A DNA stretch of 20,882 bases from positions 1-20,882 of the forward strand of contig JBDTRY010000041.1 of assembly GCA_039931435.1 (NCBI GenBank). The letters run 5' to 3'. The DNA comes from JBDTRY01 sp039931435. GTDB taxonomy: Bacteria > Acidobacteriota > Thermoanaerobaculia > Gp7-AA8. The position numbers and the translations under genes were made by a program. How positions within the stretch are numbered: the first letter of the stretch is position 1; each line of letters opens with the position of its first letter. The notes below the pieces were generated by a model. The model searched no databases. It was not told the DNA's origin and saw only the letters and a program-made list of their open reading frames with translations. This document shows, piece after piece, positions 8,048 through 15,175 of the stretch.

Positions 8048-8921
8048 CGAGAATCGATGTGGCGATGAGGACGGCGCCTGCGGCGATCAGTTCTCCCATC
8101 GCCGATTTCCAGAGCGCCTCAGTCGCCAGTTCAGTTCCCAGAAGAGGACGCTGACGGCGCCAGTTCCACGCCCCCAGCCCCAGAACGACGAGTACCAGCA
8201 CCAGCTTGACGATGAGGGTGTATCCGTAAGGTGTGGTCCAGAGCGCCGAAAAATGTTTCAGATGCAGCCAGGCGGTAACCACGCCGGTGAATGCCAGGAT
8301 TGAAGCAGCAGTCAATGCCAGCGGAGAAAACGAGTGCACCATCTCCGCCGCCAGAACTCCTCGTCTCGCGGACTCGAGTCTGCTTGCACGCACCGTGGCC
8401 AGACCGGCCACGAGAAGAATGAAAAGAGTTCCGATCCAGAAACCACCGGCCAGCATATGAATGGGATTGACCGTACGTCTCCAGGCGCCCGTGGCCACAC
8501 TGGCCAATGGCTTCCCGATCACGCCAACCGCGGCGACCTGCCACCCGAAGCGCAATCGTCCGGCTGCCAAAAGGAAACCGGCCACGGCCACAATTGCGGC
8601 AGCAAACTGAAGAGCGGAGACCGCATTCGTCGTCAGCAAGCGAGAAATACTCAGGTGCTGACGCGCTGCCAATGCTGGAAGATTATTGATAAACATGGCC
8701 AGCATTCCGCAAGCGCCCACCAGACCGAAGATGGCCGCGCGATGCCGCGCCGTCCGGAGCACCAGCCCACTCTCTCCGCTTCCGAAGGCCGACGTCACCC
8801 GGCGGCCGAGAACCACAAGCCCAAAGCCGATCGCTCCCGACGCCAGGAACGAGAGGGCGAAACCGAGAAGCTCAACTGGAGGGTCAGACCAGTCGATGAG
8901 CGGTTTGGATTCAGCGATCAA
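8025..8921 (-). CDS. CopD-like copper-resistance family membrane protein
   Basis: Inner-membrane protein of 298 residues with about eight hydrophobic spans. The C-terminal two-thirds match the CopD family (also found in YcnJ): NPIHMLAGGFWIGTLF (152-167), FSPLAL, FTGVVTAWLHL (211-221) and the TTPYGYTLIVKLVLV segment (229-243). The conserved His155, His196 and Lys239 lie in or beside predicted spans. CopD proteins are linked to copper uptake or transfer to the periplasm. No CopC domain, P-type ATPase or other copper gene is near, so the copper role comes from family only. The only in-frame start is TTG at 8921, preceded on the minus strand by a TGA four codons upstream and a weak ribosome-binding site. 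The stop codon lies inside the end of the sulfatase-like gene. Confidence 0.88.
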   Translation of the reverse strand: MIAESKPLIDWSDPPVELLGFALSFLASGAIGFGLVVLGRRVTSAFGSGESGLVLRTARHRAAIFGLVGACGMLAMFINNLPALAARQHLSISRLLTTNAVSALQFAAAIVAVAGFLLAAGRLRFGWQVAAVGVIGKPLASVATGAWRRTVNPIHMLAGGFWIGTLFILLVAGLATVRASRLESARRGVLAAEMVHSFSPLALTAASILAFTGVVTAWLHLKHFSALWTTPYGYTLIVKLVLVLVVLGLGAWNWRRQRPLLGTELATEALWKSAMGELIAAGAVLIATSILVSLPSPR

Positions 8922-8965
8922 GGCGGCATCTCATTTCGAAACATGCATGCGCGTACCGCGATCGT

Positions 8966-9063
8966 GTCATCCCGACGAGCGAAGCGAGGAGGGATCTCCC
9001 GCACGTGCAACGCGGTTGTCCCAGGCCCCACAGGAGATCCCTCGCCTTCGGCTTCGGGATGAC
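8966..9063. repeat. Dispersed palindromic repeat, class 2, copy 1
   Basis: The left arm (8966-8999) begins GTCATCCCGACGAGCGAAGC. The right arm (9033-9063) ends CTTCGGGATGAC, and its reverse complement again begins GTCATCCCGA. The arms end in the matching GGGATCTCC and GGAGATCCC. The loop is about 33 nt. The plan is the same as the class 1 element but the sequence differs (CCCGA in place of CCTGA). It fills most of the 211-bp gap between the CopD-like gene and the end of the ATP-grasp gene, which otherwise holds nothing I recognise. Confidence 0.88.
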
Positions 9064-9132
9064 AACTTCATGATCCGGCAGAAGGCGGCGAACACTACAA
9101 ACTGGCTCGTCATCCCCACTTCTCGCACCTGA

Positions 9133-10164
9133 TCAACGAGATCCGGCCCGTTGCAGTCCGAGGTCCAGCAGTTTTTGAATGAGCTCCGGGTAGCTCAATC
9201 CTTCCTCTTCGGCGGCGGAGGCGAACTCCTCGCTCCGGGCGATGTCGGGGTTGGGATTTGCTTCGAGGAAATAAAGCTTTCCGTCCACCCCAAGGCGGTA
9301 GTCGATGCGGTTGTAGCCATCGAGATCCAGAATCTTGGCGATGCGCTTCGTGGTGCGTATGACATATTGACGCATTGATGGCTCGAGATCTTCGGCGTGC
9401 TGCTGAAAGATACCCCGCCTGCGCTGATAGTCCGGATTGTGTTTGACGTTGGCCGTGGCAATGGAAGCGGCCCCTGGAGGCATGTTCTCGAACAGCAGTT
9501 CCCAGACGGGGAGCACTTTCATCCGCTGGTTACCCAGGATTCCGACGTAGAACTCTCTTCCGTCCACGAATTGTTCGGCGATGGCGTCAGAGCCGTTGCG
9601 CTGATGGATGAATGCCACGCGCTCGCGCATTTTCTCGTCGTTGTCCACGATCGAGGCCTGCGAGATTCCCAGCGAAGCTTCATCGACGAGGCTCTTCACG
9701 ATGAGGGGAAACTCCAGGCCCTTGGGCCGGTGCACGCGTTGCCGGCGTGGGAAGACGGCGAAGCGGGGAACGACGAGGTGATGGTAGGAAACCAGTTTCT
9801 TTGAAAGGGCCTTGTCGCGGGCCAGCATCAGGCCGCGGGGATGACATCCCGTGTAGGGAATCTGCATCAATTCCAGGAAGCTCACAACGTGATGGTCGAA
9901 ATCCTGCCGGCCGAGGAACTCCTCGAGGAGATTGAAAACGATATGCGGCTTCCAGTCGCGGATGACCGTGCGGATCGGTCCCAGTTCGTCCGAAACACCG
10001 AGCGGGTAGACCTCATGACCGAGCTCGCGCAACGTGTCGAGCACGTCGCGCTCTGTCTTGAACTCGTACAGCTCCCGCTCACTGTAGCCCTCGAGGCTCT
10101 CCGGAGGGACCATCGACGGCTGCATGAGCACGACGATTCGCAATTTTCGTCTGGCTTTTTTCAT
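9133..10164 (-). CDS. D-Ala-D-Ala-ligase-like ATP-grasp enzyme
   Basis: ATP-grasp carboxylate-amine ligase, 343 residues, cytoplasmic. It follows the D-alanine-D-alanine ligase plan: PYTGC (103-107), LARDKALSK (114-122), the ATP-binding segment FPLIVKSLVDEASLGI (152-167), then AEQFVDGREFYVGILGN (196-212). The metal ligands Asp288, Glu301 and Asn303 in IDYRLGVDGKLYFLEANPNP have the same spacing as in Ddl. It is probably not the housekeeping Ddl, because the N-terminal substrate region and the residues around EANPNPD differ from that enzyme and no cell-wall gene is adjacent. Its ATG overlaps the stop of the upstream metallopeptidase (ATGA), so the two are translationally coupled and probably functionally paired. 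It likely joins an amino acid or peptide to an unknown acceptor. Family sure, substrates unknown. Confidence 0.92.
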   Translation of the reverse strand: MKKARRKLRIVVLMQPSMVPPESLEGYSERELYEFKTERDVLDTLRELGHEVYPLGVSDELGPIRTVIRDWKPHIVFNLLEEFLGRQDFDHHVVSFLELMQIPYTGCHPRGLMLARDKALSKKLVSYHHLVVPRFAVFPRRQRVHRPKGLEFPLIVKSLVDEASLGISQASIVDNDEKMRERVAFIHQRNGSDAIAEQFVDGREFYVGILGNQRMKVLPVWELLFENMPPGAASIATANVKHNPDYQRRRGIFQQHAEDLEPSMRQYVIRTTKRIAKILDLDGYNRIDYRLGVDGKLYFLEANPNPDIARSEEFASAAEEEGLSYPELIQKLLDLGLQRAGSR

Positions 10165-11210
10165 AGCGCAAACCAGTTCCGCCGGCTGTAATGAAAGTCC
10201 ATCGTTTTCACCGTGAGCAGCACGGCGAACTCCATCTTCAGGCGCCGCTCCGGTCCTACGGCACGCAACTTCAGCTCGCGGCTCCGTCCGATCATGTCAT
10301 TGAGAACCTGCTCCAGCGTGAACTGGTATTCACCAGTCCAGTTCGAGACCAGTCTGCGAATCTCGGAACGGTTTCGCCGGAGAAAATTCGCCGCCAGCGG
10401 TTGTCTGGCATGCCTGGGGTCGTCCGAGAATAGCCGCTTCAGATCGCGATCGTAGGTGTCCGGATAGCTGACCATGTAATGACTGCGCTTGTCCGTGTAG
10501 TAGTCACGCAAGGTGACGTTGAGGGTGGGAAGCGATTCAGGGCGCCGCCTGCTCCGGTGCCGGACCGGCTCATCACTGAGGCGATTCAGCAGCTCATTGA
10601 CGTATTCGAGCTTCTTCAGGGCTGGCCATTCCGCGTAACGTTTTCGCCATCCACCGTTGCGTGATCCGAGAACGACGGCGAAGGTCTCGGCGAAATCCTC
10701 CATGGGATGGCTCTGGGCGTAGTAGAGGCGAAGGTGCTGCACGAAACGGCGGCTGGCCGGGTTCGGTCGATAGTGCTCGGGATAGCGTTTGGATGGATTG
10801 CCGAAGAGGGCCCGGCGCTGGGTATCGCGTCCGAGACCGTAGGCGTTGTCCAGGGCATGGCCGCACTCGTGGCGAAGGATCTTCATCATCTCTTCGACGT
10901 TGCCGCCTTCGACTTCCAGCATCTGCTTCCGCTCCAGCTTCATCAGCCTGGGATGGGCGAGATAGAAGGGGATGGCGATCCCCGGAATGCGGTCAGCCAC
11001 GAACCAGTCGTAGGATAGCCAGGCGTGCGGCCTGAATCGAAGACCTCGCCGCTCCAGTTCTCCGTATAGATCCTGAAGACACTCCTCGATCCACGTTCCT
11101 TCAATCCGCAGCCCAAGGTGACGGAGTTTGAGATCAAGGAGATCAGAATCGCTGAGATCCTCCCACGGAAAGTCTTCGCCGTACGGCTTCGTCGCTGCCT
11201 CCGGGACCAT
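10161..11210 (-). CDS. Putative zinc metallopeptidase (HExxH), coupled to the ATP-grasp gene
   Basis: Predicted zinc-dependent peptidase of 349 residues, without signal peptide or membrane span, so cytoplasmic. HECGH (114-118) supplies two histidine ligands and the catalytic glutamate. SHPMEDFAETFAVVL (167-181) probably supplies the third ligand, a glutamate; a similar HPxEDxAETxA pattern occurs in the family called putative zinc-binding metallopeptidase (Peptidase_Mx), which I consider the closest relative. The C-terminal 140 residues are basic and unlike anything I recognise. It is the first gene of a two-gene operon and its TGA overlaps the ATG of the ligase gene. The ATG at 11210 lacks a clear ribosome-binding site. 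The 106-bp gap to the divergent DPP III gene must hold both promoters, though I see no strong consensus boxes there. Peptidase activity is inferred from the motif. Confidence 0.82.
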   Translation of the reverse strand: MVPEAATKPYGEDFPWEDLSDSDLLDLKLRHLGLRIEGTWIEECLQDLYGELERRGLRFRPHAWLSYDWFVADRIPGIAIPFYLAHPRLMKLERKQMLEVEGGNVEEMMKILRHECGHALDNAYGLGRDTQRRALFGNPSKRYPEHYRPNPASRRFVQHLRLYYAQSHPMEDFAETFAVVLGSRNGGWRKRYAEWPALKKLEYVNELLNRLSDEPVRHRSRRRPESLPTLNVTLRDYYTDKRSHYMVSYPDTYDRDLKRLFSDDPRHARQPLAANFLRRNRSEIRRLVSNWTGEYQFTLEQVLNDMIGRSRELKLRAVGPERRLKMEFAVLLTVKTMDFHYSRRNWFAL

Positions 11211-11316
11211 CGTAGCAGGTCGGGTTCCGTCGACGGAGGAAGCATTGGCCGATCTGGTGCTTCAGTGAAAGAATGCTGCAGGAAATCGATCGGACCTGCA
11301 TAAAGAAGGAGCGTAC

Positions 11317-13344
11317 ATGAAATCGCTGGTTCACCTGGCCGTCTGCAGTTGTCTTTCCGCCTCGGTCGCTCTCGTATCCCTCGCTGCCCCCCGGGCCACA
11401 GGCACAAAATCCGACAAACCGGCCGGCACCCTGGTCGATCGCGCCGGATCCACGGGATTCATACAGATCGAAGCCGAAAGTTTCAACACGCTCACCGCCC
11501 GTCAGAAGGAGCTTGCCTACTGGCTGAGTAGAGCGGCCATCGCCATCGACCCGATCATCTATGACCAGAACTCCCGCTTCGGGCTGAGACAGAAATATCT
11601 GTTGGAGATGATCCTCTCTCACCCGCAGGGAGTTCAGCCGTTGGTTCTGAAGAACGTTACGAATTACGTGAAACTCTTCTGGTCCAGCGACGGCAATCAC
11701 AATGGAACGACCGCGCAGAAGTTTCTTCCCGATTTCACATTCGAGCAGTTGCAGTCGGCGGCGCTCGCTGCCCGGGCACACACCCCCGCGGCGATGAGTG
11801 CCGAAGACCTGAAAAAAGAGTTGTCGGATCTGCGGCCTTCGATGTTCGATCCCGATTTCGAACCGATGGCCACGGCCAAGACTCCGAAGGGCGGCCTGGA
11901 TATCATTCAGGGCAGCGCCAACAACTTCTATGGACCGGACGTGACCCTTGCCGATCTGAAGAATTTCGCCGAGAAGTATCCGCTGAACTCGCGCGTGGTC
12001 AAAGGCGCCGATGGCACTCTCACCGAGGAAGTGTATCGAGCGGGCACGGTGGACGGCTCCATTCCGCCCGGCAGGTATGCCCGCTATCTCAACCGCGCCA
12101 TCTGGTATCTGGAGAAGGCGCGCGCGGTAGCCGAGCCCGGGCAGCCCGAGGTGATCGATGCTCTCATCCGCTACTACCGGACGGGAGATCCGCGGGACTG
12201 GATTGCCTTTGGCGTGGCCTGGGTACACAACAACAAAAAAGTCGACTTCGCCAACGGGTTCATCGAAGTCTACCGCGATGCCCGGGGAGCGAAAGGGACC
12301 TCGCAGTCGTTCGTCTCGGTTACCGACGAAAAGGTCAACGAGCTCATGACCAAGCTGGCCGCCAACGCCCAGTACTTCGAGAACAAAGCCCCCTGGGCCG
12401 ATCAGTACAAGAAGCAGGGAGTCCAGCCTCCGCAGGCCAAGGCCATCGAGACCGTGATTGAGACCGGCGACTTCTCGGTGACGACGGTGGGGGACAACCT
12501 CCCGAACGAGAACGAAGTTCGGGAAAAGGACGGAACGAAGAGTTTTCTCTTCACCGGTTCCACCCGGGCTCTGAACGGCGCCACAGGCCACACCGCGCTG
12601 AATGAATTCGCCTGGTCCGATGAGGAGAAGGCTATCGGCGTGAAGTACGGGACCGAGGCTTCGGACCTGCTCACTGCCATGCACGAGATCATCGGTCACG
12701 GGTCTGGCAAGGTGAACCCGAAACTGACCGAGGAACCGCTCTCCTATCTCAAGGAATACGGATCGACTCTCGAGGAAGGCCGGGCTGATCTCGTTGCGCT
12801 GTGGAATGTGTGGGATCCGAAGCTGGCGGAGATCGGTCTGATCTCCAACCCCGACGTCGGCAAAGCGATGTATTCGAGTGCCGCTCGTGCCGGACTCTAC
12901 CAGCTTCGCTCGATTACGAAGGGGGACACGATCGAGGAAGATCATCAACGCGACCGGCAGATGATCGTCAACTACATCATGGACAAGACCGGCGCCATCG
13001 AGAAGGTGGAAAAGAACGGGAAAACGTACATGGTAGTTCGCGACTTCGACAAGATGCATCAGGGCGTAGGGATGCTTCTGGCCGAGCTGATGCGTATCAA
13101 AGCCGAGGGCGACTACGATGCCATCAAGAAGCTTGTGGACACGTACGGAGTGCACTTTGATCCGGCACTCCGCGACCAGGTGGTGAAGCGCTACAAAGCT
13201 CTGGATCTGCCGACCTACTGGTACGGGGTGAACCCGGACCTGACGGCCCGGGTGGATTCGAACGGCAAGGTCGTGGACGTGACGATGAGCTATCCGCGCG
13301 ATGTGGTGCAGCAGCAACTCGGATATTCGTTGATCAATCAGTAG
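11317..13344 (+). CDS. Dipeptidyl peptidase III (peptidase family M49), exported
   Basis: Zinc exopeptidase that removes dipeptides from the N-terminus of short peptides, 675 residues. The family signature is intact: HEIIGH (456-461), the HExxGH motif particular to M49, and EEGRAD (486-491), which holds the glutamate zinc ligand. The spacing of about 25 residues between the motifs is the short bacterial form; the human enzyme has about 52. The N-terminus (Lys2, then a hydrophobic stretch ending near AAPRA at 23-27) is a Sec signal peptide, so the enzyme should act in the periplasm. The ATG at 11317 has an AAGGAG ribosome-binding site 5 nt upstream. It is divergent from the metallopeptidase/ATP-grasp operon, which places three peptide-related enzymes side by side. 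The gene is followed directly by two copies of the palindromic repeat. Confidence 0.95.
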   Translation: MKSLVHLAVCSCLSASVALVSLAAPRATGTKSDKPAGTLVDRAGSTGFIQIEAESFNTLTARQKELAYWLSRAAIAIDPIIYDQNSRFGLRQKYLLEMILSHPQGVQPLVLKNVTNYVKLFWSSDGNHNGTTAQKFLPDFTFEQLQSAALAARAHTPAAMSAEDLKKELSDLRPSMFDPDFEPMATAKTPKGGLDIIQGSANNFYGPDVTLADLKNFAEKYPLNSRVVKGADGTLTEEVYRAGTVDGSIPPGRYARYLNRAIWYLEKARAVAEPGQPEVIDALIRYYRTGDPRDWIAFGVAWVHNNKKVDFANGFIEVYRDARGAKGTSQSFVSVTDEKVNELMTKLAANAQYFENKAPWADQYKKQGVQPPQAKAIETVIETGDFSVTTVGDNLPNENEVREKDGTKSFLFTGSTRALNGATGHTALNEFAWSDEEKAIGVKYGTEASDLLTAMHEIIGHGSGKVNPKLTEEPLSYLKEYGSTLEEGRADLVALWNVWDPKLAEIGLISNPDVGKAMYSSAARAGLYQLRSITKGDTIEEDHQRDRQMIVNYIMDKTGAIEKVEKNGKTYMVVRDFDKMHQGVGMLLAELMRIKAEGDYDAIKKLVDTYGVHFDPALRDQVVKRYKALDLPTYWYGVNPDLTARVDSNGKVVDVTMSYPRDVVQQQLGYSLINQ

Positions 13345-13352
13345 GCCGCGGA

Positions 13353-13624
13353 GCGTGGAGAACTTGTCATCCTGGAGGGAGCGAAGCGACCGAAGGATCT
13401 CGTCAACGAGAATCGTGCCCTTGCTCGCGTTGCAACCGGGAAGGTAGAAGAGATCCTTCGCTCGACGCTTCAGGATGACAGGCGGCGTACGGGGGCGTGG
13501 AGAACTCGTCATCCTGGAGGGAGCGAAGCGACCGAAGGATCTCGTCAACGAGAATCGTGCCCTTGCTCGCGTTGCAACCGGGAAGGTAGAAGTGATCCTT
13601 CGCTCGACGCTTCAGGATGACAGG
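13353..13624. repeat. Two tandem copies of palindromic repeat class 1 (142-bp period)
   Basis: The palindromes at 13366-13479 and 13508-13621 are exactly 142 bp apart and, with 13 bp of shared 5' flank (from GCGTGGAGAACT), differ at only two positions (T/C at 13365/13507 and A/T in the AAGAGATCC/AAGTGATCC segment). Each has a left arm beginning GTCATCCTGGAGGGAGCGAA and a right arm ending CGCTTCAGGATGAC. The loop, including TTGCAACCGGGAAGGTAGAA, is identical in both. The flank is copied too, so this looks like a recent segmental duplication of one element and not two separate insertions. It sits just after the DPP III stop. Confidence 0.93.
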
Positions 13625-13650
13625 CCACGGTAATCGTGTTATTCGTTTGA

Positions 13651-13706
13651 CATCGGCGCCTGCGCCGTTCCTTCGCTCAGGATGACATTTCGGCGAGGTG
13701 CCGATG
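13651..13706. repeat. Solo arm of the palindromic repeat inside a second small hairpin
   Basis: CCTTCGCTCAGGATGAC (about 13671-13687) is a single arm of the class 1 element with no partner arm. It is framed by CATCGGCGCC (13651-13660) and GGTGCCGATG (13697-13706), which pair at 9 of 10 positions. It is either a decayed copy or a terminator-like structure between the convergent DPP III and dioxygenase genes. Confidence 0.5.
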
Positions 13707-13719
13707 AGCTCCGAGCGCT

Positions 13720-14505
13720 TCAACCGAGCTGCACGGAAAGCATGGAGATCGAGCCGCCGTCGATTCCTTCGACCGGGAAGCTCACGCCATCGCCATCCAT
13801 CCTCGTGCCCAGCACGTAGAGCAGGGGAAGGAAGTGATCCGGAGTCGGCGCGGCCAGAGCAGCGTCCGCACCCAGCGACTCGTAGTTCACCAGTGCCGCG
13901 TCATCGCCCTCGGTGATTTTCTCTCGCGCGAACTTGTCGAAACGGAGCGTCCAGTCGAACGGCCGCGCGGGATGCTGGCCCCAGGCGTAGGCGTGAAGGT
14001 TGTGTACGAGGTTGCCGCTTCCCATGACGAGCACTCCCTCGTCCCGAAGTGGGGCTAAGAGCCGCCCGGCCTGGTAATGAAATTGCGCTGGCTGCGTCTC
14101 GTCGATACTGACCTGCACAACAGGAACGGCGGCATCGGGAAAAAGGTGACAGAGCACCGACCACGCGCCGTGGTCCAGACCCCAGCTCTCGTCCGGACGG
14201 GCTGCAATTGGATGGAGAAGTTCCATGATGCGCCGGGCCAGCGAAGGGCTGCCGGGCGCGGGATACTGCACCTCGAAAAGCGACGGGGGAAATCCGCCGA
14301 AATCGTGAATCGTCCGCGGCCTTCCGGACATGTGCACCAGCGTCTCGGGTAGATACCAATGCGCTGAGATGCAGACGATTCCAGCCGGTCTGCGGATGTT
14401 CTTTCCAATCCTCGACCAGGCCTCGGTCCATTGATTGGACTGGATGGCGTTCATGGGATTTCCATGTCCGAAAAATATCGCCGGCATTCGTTCGCTGGAG
14501 TTCAT
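13720..14505 (-). CDS. ygiD: Class III extradiol ring-cleavage dioxygenase, 4,5-DOPA dioxygenase (YgiD/LigB-like)
   Basis: Metal-dependent dioxygenase of the LigB superfamily, YgiD branch, whose members open the ring of 4,5-dihydroxyphenylalanine-like catechols. It has 261 residues, the usual YgiD length. Metal ligands are in place: His14 in FFGHGNPMNA, His49 in SAHW, His168 in GSGNLVHN and His224 in PDHFLPLLY. His112 in ESWGLDHGAW fits the conserved catalytic histidine. The ATG at 14505 is chosen because the protein then begins MNSSERMPAIFFGHG, much like the E. coli protein, and AAGGT lies about 9 nt upstream; a GTG at 14580 would add 25 unsupported residues. No signal peptide. It is divergent from the DUF3597 gene, with 171 bp between. 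The physiological substrate of bacterial YgiD proteins is not settled. Confidence 0.93.
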   Translation of the reverse strand: MNSSERMPAIFFGHGNPMNAIQSNQWTEAWSRIGKNIRRPAGIVCISAHWYLPETLVHMSGRPRTIHDFGGFPPSLFEVQYPAPGSPSLARRIMELLHPIAARPDESWGLDHGAWSVLCHLFPDAAVPVVQVSIDETQPAQFHYQAGRLLAPLRDEGVLVMGSGNLVHNLHAYAWGQHPARPFDWTLRFDKFAREKITEGDDAALVNYESLGADAALAAPTPDHFLPLLYVLGTRMDGDGVSFPVEGIDGGSISMLSVQLG

Positions 14506-14676
14506 GAGGTACATACCTTCCATCTTCCGCCCGTGGGGTACATGTGGTCCCGTTATTGCTAAATCATTTCTGTTCCGCACTCTGACATTCGAATGCGTCG
14601 ATGGCCGGCAACCGCCGCGCCACTACGTCCATCGAGAAACGGACTCGGGCAAACAAAAAACAGGAGAGAAAACACT

Positions 14677-15087
14677 ATGGGTATGTTCAGCGATCTGATG
14701 GGAAAGATCTTTCATCATTCGGCCAATGCCGAACGTCCGTACGACGCAGCTCCGCCTGCGTCTTTCACGCCGACTCCGGGAGTCCAGCCGAGTCCCACGG
14801 CACAGGCCACGCCACCGGCAGGATCGGTGGACGTTGCGGCGATTTTCGACAAGCTTGCAGCCGAGCACACAGCGGAAAAACTCGACTGGAAGCATTCCAT
14901 CGTGGACATGATGAAGTTGCTGGGCATGGACAGCAGCCTCAGCGCCCGTAAGGATCTGGCCTCGGATCTTCACTACAGCGGCGATATGAACGACTCGGCG
15001 TCGATGAACATGTGGCTTCACAAGGAAGTCATGCGCAAGATCGCCGAAAATGGCGGCAAAGTTCCCGACGACGTAATGCATCACTGA
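14677..15087 (+). CDS. DUF3597 protein
   Basis: Small protein of 136 residues without a clear signal peptide or membrane span. It matches the DUF3597 family closely: an N-terminal MGMFSDLMGKIF stretch, a Pro/Ala/Thr-rich linker (about 24-48), then a compact helical domain with VDVAAIFDKLA, LDWKHSIVDMMKLLGMDSS, SARKDLASDLHYSGD and SASMNMWLHKEVMRKIAENG. The family has no established function. The ATG at 14677 has AGGAGAG 8 nt upstream. It lies 88 bp before the DUF937 gene on the same strand with a strong stem-loop in the gap, so the two are probably co-transcribed and may be expressed at different levels. Family assignment is firm; the role is unknown. Confidence 0.93.
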   Translation: MGMFSDLMGKIFHHSANAERPYDAAPPASFTPTPGVQPSPTAQATPPAGSVDVAAIFDKLAAEHTAEKLDWKHSIVDMMKLLGMDSSLSARKDLASDLHYSGDMNDSASMNMWLHKEVMRKIAENGGKVPDDVMHH

Positions 15088-15100
15088 GCGAGCGATCCCT

Positions 15101-15161
15101 CCCGGCGCTGCAGCAATGAGTTGCGGCGCCGGGCAGTACGATTGGACCGCGGCTTCGCCGC
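15101..15161 (+). other. Two stem-loops between the DUF3597 and DUF937 genes
   Basis: CCCGGCGCTGC (15101-15111) and GCGGCGCCGGG (15123-15133) form an 11-bp stem with one G-U pair and an 11-nt loop. GCGGC-TTC-GCCGC (15149-15161) forms a second small hairpin that ends at the ribosome-binding site of the DUF937 gene. No T-run follows the first stem, so it is not a classical terminator; it could stabilise the upstream message or moderate read-through. Confidence 0.55.
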
Positions 15162-15175
15162 AGGGAAGGACAGGC

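Noticed and set aside
11317..11397. Lipoprotein signal in DPP III (Cys10, Cys12)
   Set aside because: Both cysteines lie within the hydrophobic core with Val or Ser before them and lack a lipobox. A normal signal peptide cut near AAPRA is more likely.
11143..13548. Long minus-strand reading frame of 801 codons
   Set aside because: It lies antisense to the well-supported DPP III gene and extends into the palindromic repeats. Its translation has no recognisable domain and is rich in residues expected from reading GC-rich codons backwards.
13353..13624. CRISPR array
   Set aside because: Only two units, each a 114-bp palindrome with identical interior; no short repeats with unique spacers and no cas genes.
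13403..13723. Possible small protein with KCHPERRN, VILKRRAKD and SLRSLQDDE segments
   Set aside because: These are translations of the palindromic repeat. Such peptides are a known source of spurious hypothetical proteins.
14506..14580. GTG start at 14580 for the dioxygenase
   Set aside because: It adds 25 residues with no likeness to YgiD, while ATG 14505 gives the expected N-terminus with a ribosome-binding site.
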